The position numbers were made by a program, and so were the translations under genes. A stretch of DNA of 64,000 nucleotides from an uncultured bacterium (GTDB lineage: Bacteria; Cyanobacteriota; Vampirovibrionia; Gastranaerophilales; Gastranaerophilaceae). This document shows, piece after piece, positions 15,410-23,405 of the stretch (positions within the stretch are counted from its first letter, which is position 1; every line of letters begins with the position of its first letter). The stretch covers positions 58,921 to 122,920 of the forward strand of contig CASDPF010000003.1 in the NCBI GenBank assembly GCA_949282215.1, written 5' to 3'. Under the pieces are notes generated by a model. The model had not been told where the DNA came from. It searched no databases and was given only the letters and a program-made list of their open reading frames with translations.

Positions 15410-16234
15410 CTATTTTTTACTATGGGGTGACGGATTAAAGAAGATAATCCCGAATGCTGTCAGTGTCGATAGTAATAACGCGCCGTTTATGGCTGCACGG
15501 GTTCTAGCTTTAGGTAGAAATCCTGAAATCTTTTTATATGCTTTTTTCATTTCCTGTCTGTTTGTAATTTCATAAAGTTTATTTGCAGAAATTGTTCTTT
15601 TTTTAGCAAGAACTTTTTTTAATTCTTCAAATGCGGTTTTTATTTCAATGCCTCTGTTTGGCATTTCTTTTAGTTTCTGTAGTCGTTCTTCGTAGGCTTG
15701 GTTAATTAATGCTCGGTATTCTTTTATCGGATTTTTTAAATTTCTTTTTGCAATTTTGTATTGTTTTTCAATTTTATGAAAGTACTCTCTCATAAATTGA
15801 TTGTCTAAATCTTGGAGTAAAAGCTCTCTCGTTTGGGTGTAATATTTCCTAATAAGGACAAAATTATTATTTTCTGCAACTGTTTGCAGATACTTCTTTT
15901 TATTAATTATATTTTGAGCAAGTGTTTCATTAATCGGGATTGTTTTAAATTTTTCATGCCAATTCCTAGCCGCATTTTTTACGGCATTCTTTTCTGATTG
16001 CCCTGATGTAAGATATTCTTGTGAAGCCTTTTGAATTTTTTGCATAGCGTCAAGCTGTAGAATATTCATCTTTTTTTTAGGAAACAAACTTGTAAAAGTA
16101 TCTGAATCCATTGTCAATAATTTTTTTAAAGGGTATTTATCAGGAGCAGATAAAAAACCTGTACACATACCTATTGCAGCACCTGTAGCAATAGTTGAGA
16201 CAGCAGGATTAATAGACAAGGTCGATTCTTTCAT
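15410..16234 (-). CDS. Membrane-associated helical protein of unknown function
   Basis: 274 residues, with a GGAGGCTGATATG ribosome-binding site and start. An N-terminal weakly hydrophobic stretch (STIATGAAIGMCTGFLSA) and a C-terminal transmembrane segment (INGALLLSTLTAFGIIFF) enclose about 220 residues rich in Lys, Glu, Gln and Tyr that look mostly alpha-helical. No enzyme motif is seen. It is transcribed divergently from the glycosyltransferase gene. I do not recognise a family; it may be specific to this lineage. Confidence 0.65.
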   Translation of the reverse strand: MKESTLSINPAVSTIATGAAIGMCTGFLSAPDKYPLKKLLTMDSDTFTSLFPKKKMNILQLDAMQKIQKASQEYLTSGQSEKNAVKNAARNWHEKFKTIPINETLAQNIINKKKYLQTVAENNNFVLIRKYYTQTRELLLQDLDNQFMREYFHKIEKQYKIAKRNLKNPIKEYRALINQAYEERLQKLKEMPNRGIEIKTAFEELKKVLAKKRTISANKLYEITNRQEMKKAYKKISGFLPKARTRAAINGALLLSTLTAFGIIFFNPSPHSKK

Positions 16235-16271
16235 ATCAGCCTCCTGTATTATTTACTATAAACTCCTAATA

Positions 16272-16287
16272 AACCTGTACACAGGTT
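16272..16287. promoter_or_regulatory. Palindrome in the divergent gap between 15410-16234 and the glycosyltransferase
   Basis: AACCTGT and ACAGGTT (7-bp arms) flank a 2-bp centre, 38 bp upstream of the minus-strand start and about 110 bp upstream of the plus-strand start. The size and symmetry suit a dimeric repressor. No known consensus is matched. Confidence 0.45.
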
Positions 16288-16396
16288 AACTCATAATAAA
16301 AATTTTTGTGACTTTTTTTTGTATAAATTTACATCTTGTTACAATTATGCGGACAGTCTTACGTGTGTTATACTTATCATATAGGAGAGTATAAAT

Positions 16397-17245
16397 ATGG
16401 ACCCTAAAGTATCTATAATTACCACTACTTTAAATATAATAGACAAAGATCAAACTGATGATTTTTATCTTCAGGTAAATTTGCTGGATAAGCAGACATA
16501 TCCTGAGATAGAGCATATTGTTATTGATGGTGCGTCTACGGATGAAACGGATGTTTTATTAAAAGAATATAAGTCTAAAGGTTACATAAATTTTTATTCG
16601 GAAAAGGATACGAGTAAAGTTCAGGCTTATAATAAAGGAATAATGCGTGCAAAAGGTAAATATATCTGCTTTTTGAGTGTCGATGATTTTTTCCATGATA
16701 TTACTGCTATACAAGATGTTGTTAATTTAATGGAAGCTAATCAGGCTGATTTTACTTTTTCTCCTGCTTATTGCAGGCATCCAGAGGGTTTTGTATTTAT
16801 GTTTCAGCCTGCAATGCATAATGCTTTTCAGGTTATGCCCTGTGCAAGACAAGCTATGTTTTTTAAGCGTGATGTATTGGTTAAAGAAAATTATTTTGAT
16901 GAAAAGTTCAAAATTTTATCAGAGTTTGATATGATAATTCGTTTGATGATGAAAAAGTATCGAGGTATATTTTTTGACGGTAACTACACAACATATAAAC
17001 TTGGTGAAAAAGCTTTTGCAAATCCGGAAAGATCTCTGCAGGAGTGTAAGTCGATATTTTATAAAAATTATAAACATTTAGTCAGATTAGATGATGATAT
17101 ATTGGATTATATGGCAAACAAGTCAGATTTTCCTAAAGAGTTGCTTGAAAAGCTTGCTGATTGTTATCCTCCTGAAGATAAAGAATTATTTTTTGAGCGT
17201 TGTGAAGCTATGCATCAGCTTAGATTGGAAAATCAGCGTGGTTAA
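16397..17245 (+). CDS. Family 2 glycosyltransferase
   Basis: 282 residues with a GT-A fold N-terminus: VSIITTTLN, then YPEIEHIVIDGASTDET (nucleotide-sugar binding), KGIMRAKGKYICFLSVDDFF (the DD/DxD metal site), and SEFDMIIRLM (the ED/D acceptor-base region). It lacks transmembrane segments. The closest patterns are colanic acid or capsule type GT2 enzymes. It is followed by a Gfo/Idh/MocA-type oxidoreductase and a CDP-alcohol phosphotransferase, which suggests cell-surface glycan or glycolipid synthesis. An AGGAGA site precedes the ATG. Confidence 0.87.
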   Translation: MDPKVSIITTTLNIIDKDQTDDFYLQVNLLDKQTYPEIEHIVIDGASTDETDVLLKEYKSKGYINFYSEKDTSKVQAYNKGIMRAKGKYICFLSVDDFFHDITAIQDVVNLMEANQADFTFSPAYCRHPEGFVFMFQPAMHNAFQVMPCARQAMFFKRDVLVKENYFDEKFKILSEFDMIIRLMMKKYRGIFFDGNYTTYKLGEKAFANPERSLQECKSIFYKNYKHLVRLDDDILDYMANKSDFPKELLEKLADCYPPEDKELFFERCEAMHQLRLENQRG

Positions 17246-17259
17246 GCAAGTTTAAATAT

Positions 17260-17287
17260 TTGCAAAAAAATATTTGTAACGTATGAT
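17260..17287 (+). promoter_or_regulatory. Promoter of the oxidoreductase gene
   Basis: TTGCAA (17260-17265), a 16-bp spacer and TATGAT (17282-17287), about 40 bp before the ATG. Unlike the leaderless set, the gene has an AGAGG Shine-Dalgarno. Confidence 0.55.
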
Positions 17288-17326
17288 ATATGTATAGAGT
17301 TAATACAGTAGAGGTTAAAGATAAAA

Positions 17327-18325
17327 ATGAAACAACAGAAAATAGCAGTTATCGGCTGTGGAGTATGGGGCAGAAATATTGTCCGTAATTTTTACAATTT
17401 GAATGTGCTGGAAATAGTCTGCGATTTAGATGAGAGTAATTTGGAAAAAGTTCGTGAACAATATCCGGGAGTAAAAACTACCAAGGATTTTAATGAAATT
17501 ATTAACAATCCTGAAATTACATCCATCGCTGTTGTAACTCCGAGCCATACTCATTTTAAAGTTGTTAAAGCTATGCTTGAGGCCGGAAAAAATGTTTATG
17601 TAGAAAAGCCTATTTCTACCGTTGCTCAAGAAGCAAAAGATTTAACTGAATTAGCTCATCAAAAGGGGCTAGTTTTAATGGTAGGGCATTTATTACTCTA
17701 TCATCCTGCTGTAAACAGATTAAAAATGCTTATTGAAGAAGGTGCATTGGGGGACATTGTTTATGCTCAAAGTGACAGGTTGAACGTGAACTTCTTTAAA
17801 AATGACAGAAGCGTCATGTGGGATTTAGCTCCGCATGATGTATCTATGATGAGTTATGTGACAGGCAAAGATCCTGTAAGAATTATCTCTGCTGTCGGTT
17901 GTTCATCAGAACAAAACGATATTATGGATATTACTCATATTAGTATCGAATTTGAAGATGGTATGGTCGGACAAATTTCTGATAGTTGGATTACTCCTAA
18001 AAAACATGTTCAGTTACTGGTCAGAGGAACAAAGGCTACTGCAATTTTAGACGATACAGTTCAGGAAAATAAGTTAGTTGTCTATGATAACTTTAAAAAA
18101 GATAATTCGCAAAATATAAGTTTGGATTACTTGGAAATTGAACCGTTAAAACTTGAATGCCAGCATTTTATCAGTTGTTGTGAAACCGGTAAAAAGGCTC
18201 GTTCTGACGGTGATAACGGGTTTATGGTTACAACTATCCTTGAGCAGGCTGAAAAGATTATGCTTGGTGATAGAAGAAAATATTTGGATGAAGTTAATTT
18301 TGCATTATCAAGAACAAAGAAATAA
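17327..18325 (+). CDS. Gfo/Idh/MocA family NAD(P)-dependent oxidoreductase
   Basis: 332 residues. The N-terminal Rossmann fold begins IAVIGCGVWGRNIVRNF (the GxGxxG-type dinucleotide motif). The EKPIS motif (residues about 93-97), with the catalytic Lys, follows AMLEAGKNVYV. DLAPHDVSMM carries the conserved His of the substrate site. Members oxidise or reduce sugars and sugar nucleotides. Between a GT2 enzyme and a CDP-alcohol phosphotransferase, a role in making an unusual sugar or polyol for a surface polymer is a reasonable inference. Confidence 0.88.
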   Translation: MKQQKIAVIGCGVWGRNIVRNFYNLNVLEIVCDLDESNLEKVREQYPGVKTTKDFNEIINNPEITSIAVVTPSHTHFKVVKAMLEAGKNVYVEKPISTVAQEAKDLTELAHQKGLVLMVGHLLLYHPAVNRLKMLIEEGALGDIVYAQSDRLNVNFFKNDRSVMWDLAPHDVSMMSYVTGKDPVRIISAVGCSSEQNDIMDITHISIEFEDGMVGQISDSWITPKKHVQLLVRGTKATAILDDTVQENKLVVYDNFKKDNSQNISLDYLEIEPLKLECQHFISCCETGKKARSDGDNGFMVTTILEQAEKIMLGDRRKYLDEVNFALSRTKK

Positions 18326-18342
18326 TAGAGGATTTTAGTAAA

Positions 18343-18954
18343 ATGGACATTAAAAATAATACGGCAAATATCGTTTCAATAAGTAGAATTTTTGTAGCAT
18401 TTGTTGCTATATGGCTTTTATTTTTTGATTCTGCTTCTATGTATTTGCTATCAGCACTTTTAACTATAATTGCTTTTGCTATGGATGGTGTTGACGGATA
18501 TATTGCAAGAAAATATAATCAGGCATCTGAACTTGGGTCAGTTTTGGATATTATGGGGGATAGGATTGTGGAAGCTTCTTATTGGATTGCTTTTGCATAT
18601 TTCGGTTTACTCCCTATATGGTTCCCTATTATTTGTGTAACAAGAGCATTTACGACGGACAGCATCCGAAGTGTTGCATTATCTAAAGGAATGACAGCTT
18701 TCGGTGATAAATCTATGCAGTCTACATCTTGGGGTAAATTTATTTGTGCTTCAAAATTTATGAGAATAAGTTATGCTGTTGCTAAAGTAGCTGCTTTTGT
18801 ATTGCTTATTGTGGCTTCGACTCCTAGATTAGATACTGCAATTGCATTCCCGTTGAGTATTATTGCAATAGTGTTGGCTTGGATTGCTATTATATTTTGT
18901 GTTGTTAGAGCAATTCCGGTTGTTGTTGAAAGCGGAAAGTTGTTTGAGAAATAA
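18343..18954 (+). CDS. CDP-alcohol phosphatidyltransferase family protein
   Basis: 203-residue membrane enzyme. The CDP-alcohol phosphotransferase signature is perfect: DGVDGYIAR, then eight residues, GSVLD and IMGD (pattern D-G-x2-A-R-x8-G-x3-D-x3-D, residues about 46-72). About five hydrophobic segments follow. It transfers a phosphoalcohol group from a CDP-alcohol, most often to make phosphatidylglycerophosphate or an inositol/glycerol lipid; which one is not determinable. It lies 17 bp after the oxidoreductase, with an AGAGG site, so it probably shares the transcript. Confidence 0.87.
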   Translation: MDIKNNTANIVSISRIFVAFVAIWLLFFDSASMYLLSALLTIIAFAMDGVDGYIARKYNQASELGSVLDIMGDRIVEASYWIAFAYFGLLPIWFPIICVTRAFTTDSIRSVALSKGMTAFGDKSMQSTSWGKFICASKFMRISYAVAKVAAFVLLIVASTPRLDTAIAFPLSIIAIVLAWIAIIFCVVRAIPVVVESGKLFEK

Positions 18955-18955
18955 T

Positions 18956-18986
18956 AAAAAAGCCTCTTAACTTAGAGGCTTTTTTT
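18956..18986 (+). terminator. Bidirectional rho-independent terminator
   Basis: Stem AGCCTCT/AGAGGCT with a TAACTT loop, flanked by an A-run and a T-run. It ends the phosphotransferase operon and the convergent prepilin gene. Confidence 0.92.
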
Positions 18987-19686
18987 AGTTACATTTTGTT
19001 TTTCCGTTCAATTCCAATTTATCCGCACATTTCAGATAATCCATATTTTCTTTGTACATAACCCATGCCGCACAAGCCCAGCCTTGTCCTGTTTTGGGAT
19101 TACAATAGGGCCATCCCTGTGTTTTTGGATCTTCTCCGACTTCCGTTGGTATAACTTTTCCGTTAGAGTATCCAATAAGTCTAAAAATATCTTTTCCCAT
19201 TATATTAGGTGGCATTTTACCGTTAATGTCTATTAATAACCCAACCTGCAGTTCCCCATCCGGACGAATAAACAGTTCGGAGCCATCTGCTAATCTTAGT
19301 TTGTAAAAGATATCCTTGTGAAAGGACGCAATATTTTTATCTTGAGTACCATTAAGAAAATGCCATTCGCCTGTATAACTTTCGCAAACTTCTGTACCAC
19401 AATTATCAATAAGTTTTAAATAAGGAGCAATTCTTTTACCGAGCATTTCGGCACTTTCTTTGGTATCACTTACTAATCCCCAGCTATCCAATGGCCCGTA
19501 TTCGTTTTCAGCATTTAGCAAAGCTTGAACAAAAGTGCTTTGTACCTTTTTTAGTTTATTTGCAATTACCTTAGCTTTATAATTTGAAATTAAAGTTGGA
19601 AGCGTCATTGCCGCTACTATCCCAATAATCCCTAATGTAATTAATACCTCAGCTAATGTAAAAGCACGATGTTTTGTTATTTTCAT
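18985..19686 (-). CDS. Prepilin-type N-terminal domain protein, second copy
   Basis: 233 residues. The short basic leader MKITKHRA precedes FTLAEVLITLGIIGIVAAMT, with the prepilin peptidase site before Phe. The globular region has paired Cys (NCGTEVC near residue 97) and a Cys-rich tail (GWPYCN..., GWACAAWVMYKE..., KTKCN) similar in plan to the first copy, including the shared GWxxC...CAW motif. It has a GGAGG site and, unlike the other two copies, no poly-G leader. It probably forms part of a type IV pilus- or type II secretion-like filament; the machinery is not in this window. Confidence 0.88.
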   Translation of the reverse strand: MKITKHRAFTLAEVLITLGIIGIVAAMTLPTLISNYKAKVIANKLKKVQSTFVQALLNAENEYGPLDSWGLVSDTKESAEMLGKRIAPYLKLIDNCGTEVCESYTGEWHFLNGTQDKNIASFHKDIFYKLRLADGSELFIRPDGELQVGLLIDINGKMPPNIMGKDIFRLIGYSNGKVIPTEVGEDPKTQGWPYCNPKTGQGWACAAWVMYKENMDYLKCADKLELNGKTKCN

Positions 19687-19752
19687 AAATCCTCCTTATA
19701 TATAATATTATAAGCTGAAATTCCTATATAACAAGCGTTTTATTAACTTTTT

Positions 19753-19768
19753 GTAATATCAATATTAC
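19753..19768. promoter_or_regulatory. Palindromic operator candidate upstream of the XRE regulator
   Basis: GTAATAT and ATATTAC (perfect 7-bp arms) flank a 2-bp centre, in the gap between the divergent prepilin and the helix-turn-helix gene, 34 bp before the regulator's ATG. Autoregulatory operators of small XRE repressors typically look like this. Confidence 0.55.
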
Positions 19769-19802
19769 AGAATACATAAATATTATATGAAACAATAAAT
19801 AT

Positions 19803-20012
19803 ATGGGTATAAGAAAGCTCAGAAATGATATAGGCAAAAAGCTTAAGAATTTACGTTTGGAAAAAGGTTTGTCGCAAGAAAAACTTGCTGAATATTCTAA
19901 TATGTCAAGAGAACATATATCTTGTATTGAAAGAGGCAAGAATCTTCCTACTGTCGAGACTTTATATAATTTGGCAACTTACTTTGAGATTGATATAAAA
20001 GATTTTTTTTGA
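19803..20012 (+). CDS. Small XRE-family (Cro/CI-like) transcriptional regulator
   Basis: 69 residues, almost entirely one helix-turn-helix domain: IGKKLKNLRLEKGLSQEKLAEYSNMSREHISCIERGKNLPTVETLYNLATYFEI carries the GLSQEKLA helix and the S..HIS.IERG recognition helix. It has no second domain. Candidate targets are itself (the palindrome just upstream) and the divergent prepilin gene. It is followed directly by trmL with its own promoter. The family is clear; the regulon is not known. Confidence 0.87.
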   Translation: MGIRKLRNDIGKKLKNLRLEKGLSQEKLAEYSNMSREHISCIERGKNLPTVETLYNLATYFEIDIKDFF

Positions 20013-20014
20013 TG

Positions 20015-20042
20015 TTGACAATAAATACCTGACGTGTATAAT
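20015..20042 (+). promoter_or_regulatory. Consensus promoter of trmL, predicted leaderless
   Basis: TTGACA (20015-20020), a 16-bp spacer and TATAAT (20037-20042), then six T and the ATG at 20049. Both boxes match the sigma70 consensus at every position. The predicted transcript starts at the ATG. Confidence 0.85.
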
Positions 20043-20048
20043 TTTTTT

Positions 20049-20498
20049 ATGATGAGATTAAATATTGTTTTATACGAGCCTGAAATCCCTCAAAATACGG
20101 GAAATATAGCAAGATTATGTGCTTGTACAGGTGCCTCTTTGTATTTAGTCGGTAAGCTTGGCTTTTCTTTATCAAGTAAATATACTAAACGTGCTGGCTT
20201 AGACTATTGGGATAGTGTTGATTTGCATAAAATTGATACTATGGAGGAATTGTTTGAAGCAAATAAAGGTGCTAATTTTTATTATCTGACGACGAAAACA
20301 AAACGATTGTATACAGATATAAAATTCAAAGATGGTGATTTTATTGTCTTTGGCCCGGAGACCAGAGGTTTGCCAGATGTTTATGTCAAAGATAAAAATG
20401 CTCTTACTATTCCTATGAAAGAAGGTCAAAGAAGTTTAAATTTATCAAATTCCGTGGCAATTGTGGCTTATGAGGTTATAAGACAAAATGGACTTTAA
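20049..20498 (+). CDS. trmL: tRNA (cytidine/uridine-34-2'-O)-methyltransferase TrmL
   Basis: 149 residues from the ATG at 20049 (the next codon is also ATG). A GTG at 20034 in the same frame lies inside the promoter and is rejected. SPOUT-fold motifs are present: LYEPEIPQNTGNIARLC at the N-terminus, FGPETRGLP in the middle, and IPMKEGQRSLNLSNSVAIVAYE, the deep trefoil knot that binds SAM. It methylates the wobble ribose of certain Leu tRNAs. It ends with an 11-bp overlap into nnrD. Confidence 0.92.
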   Translation: MMRLNIVLYEPEIPQNTGNIARLCACTGASLYLVGKLGFSLSSKYTKRAGLDYWDSVDLHKIDTMEELFEANKGANFYYLTTKTKRLYTDIKFKDGDFIVFGPETRGLPDVYVKDKNALTIPMKEGQRSLNLSNSVAIVAYEVIRQNGL

Positions 20499-21291
20499 AA
20501 TGCCGATAAGACCTGAAATTTCTCATAAAGGGAGTTTTGGCAGAGTGTTAAATATTTCTGGGTCGGACTATATGCCTGGTGCTGCTCTGTTATCTTCTCT
20601 TTCTGCGTTAACTATAGGTTGTGGTTATGTTTTTTTATGTTCTACCGAACAAGTCATCAATGCAGTGGCAGCTCAAACTCAAAATATTGTTTTTGCACCA
20701 TTAAGTGATTTGATTGAACAGCTCAATTTTGCAGATGTTTTATTGATTGGCTGCGGATTGTCTTTGTCTGATAACGCTAAGTCTATATTTGCAGATGCAC
20801 TTAAGAATGTTAAAGATATTCCTGTCGTTATTGATGCTGACGGGTTAAATATTTTATCTGTTTTAGACCAAGTAATTTTACCTAAAAATTTAATTTTGAC
20901 TCCTCATCCAAAAGAAGCTGCAAGACTTCTTAGAGTTTCAGTTGAAGACATTTTGTCTGATACTGTTGAGGCTGCTAAAGAAATTTCTGAAAAATATAGT
21001 TGTGTCACAGTATTAAAAACGCATAAAACAGTCGTTTGTTCTCAAACTTTTGAAATATATATAAATAATACAGGGAACAGTGCCCTCGCAAAAGCTGGCA
21101 GCGGGGATGTGCTTGCAGGCATGATTGCAGGACTGTTAGGGCAAAAATGTGATTTGTATTATTCTGCAAAGCTTGGTGTGTATTTGCATGGTCTATGCGG
21201 CGATTTGGCAAAAAATGACCTGACCGAATACGGAGTTTTGGCTCACGATTTGATCAGGTACATTCCAAGTTCTATAAAAACTTTATTATAA
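20488..21291 (+). CDS. nnrD: ADP/ATP-dependent NAD(P)H-hydrate dehydratase, YjeF C-terminal domain type
   Basis: 267 residues. It has the ribokinase-like fold of the NAD(P)HX dehydratase: HKGSFGRVLNISGSDYMPGAALL at the N-terminus, DADGLNIL, LTPHPKEAARLL and the nucleotide/phosphate site AGSGDVLAGMIAGLL. It repairs hydrated NADH and NADPH. The epimerase domain (NnrE), which is fused in many bacteria, is absent here. It overlaps trmL by 11 bp and is co-transcribed with it. Confidence 0.9.
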   Translation: MDFKMPIRPEISHKGSFGRVLNISGSDYMPGAALLSSLSALTIGCGYVFLCSTEQVINAVAAQTQNIVFAPLSDLIEQLNFADVLLIGCGLSLSDNAKSIFADALKNVKDIPVVIDADGLNILSVLDQVILPKNLILTPHPKEAARLLRVSVEDILSDTVEAAKEISEKYSCVTVLKTHKTVVCSQTFEIYINNTGNSALAKAGSGDVLAGMIAGLLGQKCDLYYSAKLGVYLHGLCGDLAKNDLTEYGVLAHDLIRYIPSSIKTLL

Positions 21292-21292
21292 A

Positions 21293-21523
21293 CTATGCGA
21301 TATAGTTAATGCTGTTTTCCGGGATGATTTCTTCAGCAGCTTTTGTGCTTACCGGCATGTATTGTTGTTTTGCTGCCATGTAAGATGCAATTCTTTCATC
21401 CATAGAAGTATCTGTTGGTGCAATTTGAATGTTTCTGTTTCTAATACGTGCAAGTCTTTGGTTAGCTGAACCTTCTAAATTCATACTAGCATTAACAAAT
21501 CTTTGACCTAATTTTCGAATCAT
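21293..21523 (-). CDS. Short protein of unknown function
   Basis: 76 residues with a strong AAAGGAGAAAAT site before the ATG. The sequence is rich in Arg, Asn and Ala (NQRLARIRNRNIQ) and has no signal peptide, transmembrane segment or recognised motif. It is convergent with nnrD, one base after its stop. The good ribosome-binding site supports a real gene. Confidence 0.6.
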   Translation of the reverse strand: MIRKLGQRFVNASMNLEGSANQRLARIRNRNIQIAPTDTSMDERIASYMAAKQQYMPVSTKAAEEIIPENSINYIA

Positions 21524-21676
21524 ATTTTCTCCTTTTAAATTTTAAGTTCGGGGTAACAAATTTACGTTGTTGGTTTGCTATATTATATTTATAACGCGTA
21601 AATAATATAATTGCTACCTGACATATATAACATTTACAAATATTAATATATTACCATATTAATACAAAAACAAATT

Positions 21677-22807
21677 TTAGCAATTTGTCATTTTCCCAAG
21701 TACGACTCTTTTCTTTGCACCTGTGCATTCAGGTAAATTGTTGGGTATTCCGTAGTAAGTGCAATAACCTAGCAAAGCAAAAGCCATAACTTCTTTAAAG
21801 TTATTAGAAATACCGTAATCTTCATGCGTTTTTAGGTTTACGTGTTTTGGCAAGTAATGTCTTAAAAATTTCATCAATGCAGGATTGTAAGCTCCTCCAC
21901 CGCCGACGACAACTTCATCCAAATCCAGTTCCGGATAAATAAAGCGTTCATAAGCCTGAGCAATAGTTTTTGCAGTCAGTGCAGTTAAAGTTGCAATAAT
22001 ATCTTCTGGTTCTTTTGGTGCAAACCTAAGTGCTGTTTCTATATACATAGGTGAAAAATATTCTCTGCCTGTTGTTTTGGGCGGGTTTTTAAAGTAATAG
22101 TCATCTTGTAACAAACAATCCATCCAACTGTCACAAATTTTGCCTGAATTTGCAACTTCTCCATCCATATCAAATGTTCTGCCAAAATATTTACTCATAC
22201 AGTAGTCAATCATAATATTCCCGACTCCGGTATCAAAACCAAAAGTTTTGTGTGATTTTGAAATTACAGTGACGTTTGAAATTCCTCCAATATTTTGGAC
22301 AGCTATATTTTTTTTATATTTTTTAAACCATTTTTCATCTGCAAAACAAACTAATGGAGCTCCCTCTCCTCCGTTTGCAATATCAGCTTCTCTAAAATTT
22401 GATATTACTGTACATCCCGTTTCTGCCGCAATAACGGAACTTTCTCCTATTTGCAGAGTACTCCGCAGTTGTATCCCGTCAAGTTTTTCTTTTTTAGGCG
22501 AATGGAATATTGTCTGACCATGACTCGCAATAAAATCAGGTTTTCCATGTTCAGAAATTAAAACGTTACATGCATCTGCAAAACATTTTCCGACGGCAAA
22601 ATTCATTTGGCAAACATCTTTAAGTGTTGCATTACCCGAAAATAGCTGAAAAATTTTAGTTCTTATATGGTCAGGATACTGAAAATTAATTCCTTGAATG
22701 AGTTTGCAACTCATATCGGGTTCTACAATACATAAGCCTGCATCTATACTATCACAGGATGTTCCTGACATTAATGCTATTATTTTTTTACTTTTCAATT
22801 CATCCAT
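21677..22807 (-). CDS. anmK: Anhydro-N-acetylmuramic acid kinase
   Basis: 376 residues. The ATP-binding N-terminus IALMSGTSCDSIDAGL and the GFDTGVGNIMIDY segment are typical of AnmK, as are the ASHGQTIFH substrate region and the VVGGGGAYNPALM phosphate-binding segment near the C-terminus. It phosphorylates and opens 1,6-anhydroMurNAc during peptidoglycan recycling. It is monocistronic, flanked by a 76-residue unknown and a long non-coding stretch. Confidence 0.93.
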   Translation of the reverse strand: MDELKSKKIIALMSGTSCDSIDAGLCIVEPDMSCKLIQGINFQYPDHIRTKIFQLFSGNATLKDVCQMNFAVGKCFADACNVLISEHGKPDFIASHGQTIFHSPKKEKLDGIQLRSTLQIGESSVIAAETGCTVISNFREADIANGGEGAPLVCFADEKWFKKYKKNIAVQNIGGISNVTVISKSHKTFGFDTGVGNIMIDYCMSKYFGRTFDMDGEVANSGKICDSWMDCLLQDDYYFKNPPKTTGREYFSPMYIETALRFAPKEPEDIIATLTALTAKTIAQAYERFIYPELDLDEVVVGGGGAYNPALMKFLRHYLPKHVNLKTHEDYGISNNFKEVMAFALLGYCTYYGIPNNLPECTGAKKRVVLGKMTNC

Positions 22808-23405
22808 TATAATAAAGATTTTAAGTTAAAAAACTGCCAATAGCAAACAGTTTACAAATTTACAACTTAATCCCCAAATACTCCTCAAAAACTTTTAAAA
22901 ATATCCCTAATCGCCTTTAATAAAAATCCCTAATCTTTAACATTCACCTCAAAATAAATTCTTTTTTTTCTCTTTTCCCTTAAATTTTAAAATAAGGACT
23001 TTAGCCATCACCTCTTTTTCTTCAACTGTCCTAACTACTCTCTCCCTCTCCCCCGGGTCGGCAGCCTTCAATCTATCCTTGTGGGTAATTGCTATCCACA
23101 TTTATTAATGTAAAACTAAGTTAATTTCTTGACAAGCAAAAAAAAATTAATTATTTTTTACAATTGACCATGCCCCTTATAAGCGTAAGTAAAAATTCGT
23201 GTTCTTAAATCTTAATGAAGAATATTTAATGAAATTAGGTAAAGATTTCTTTGAATTTTCCTTGACATTTTTATGCCATTGTTTTCGGAATAATATATTC
23301 ATTGATTATTGGATAATCAGTTATGCTGGTAGTTTTTCAGCATGCTCGATTTTTTTATTGGAAATTTATATCTTTTATAATAAAATAAAAAAAAAGGCTT
23401 CTGGT
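22808..23405. other. Long gap with a strand-skewed, purine-rich (minus strand) stretch
   Basis: About 600 bp lie between anmK and the first WYL gene. Positions 22865-23075 are pyrimidine-rich on the plus strand and include a CTCTCTCCCTCTCCCCC run. On the minus strand an AAAGAGGTG site precedes an ATG at 23008 that reads 19 codons (MAKVLILKFKGKEKKKNLF) to a stop at 22949; whether it is translated is unknown. A TTGACA at about 23129 and a TATAAT at 23376-23381 are promoter candidates for the WYL pair. An open frame at 23199-23405 in phase with the WYL gene has no ribosome-binding site. Confidence 0.4.

Noticed and set aside
20034..20048. GTG start for trmL
   Set aside because: It lies inside the consensus -10 region; the family start matches the ATG at 20049 or 20052.
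23199..23405. 70-codon hydrophobic N-terminal extension of the first WYL gene
   Set aside because: GTG start without ribosome-binding site, and a TATAAT lies within it; the ATG at 23406 gives a normal WYL regulator.
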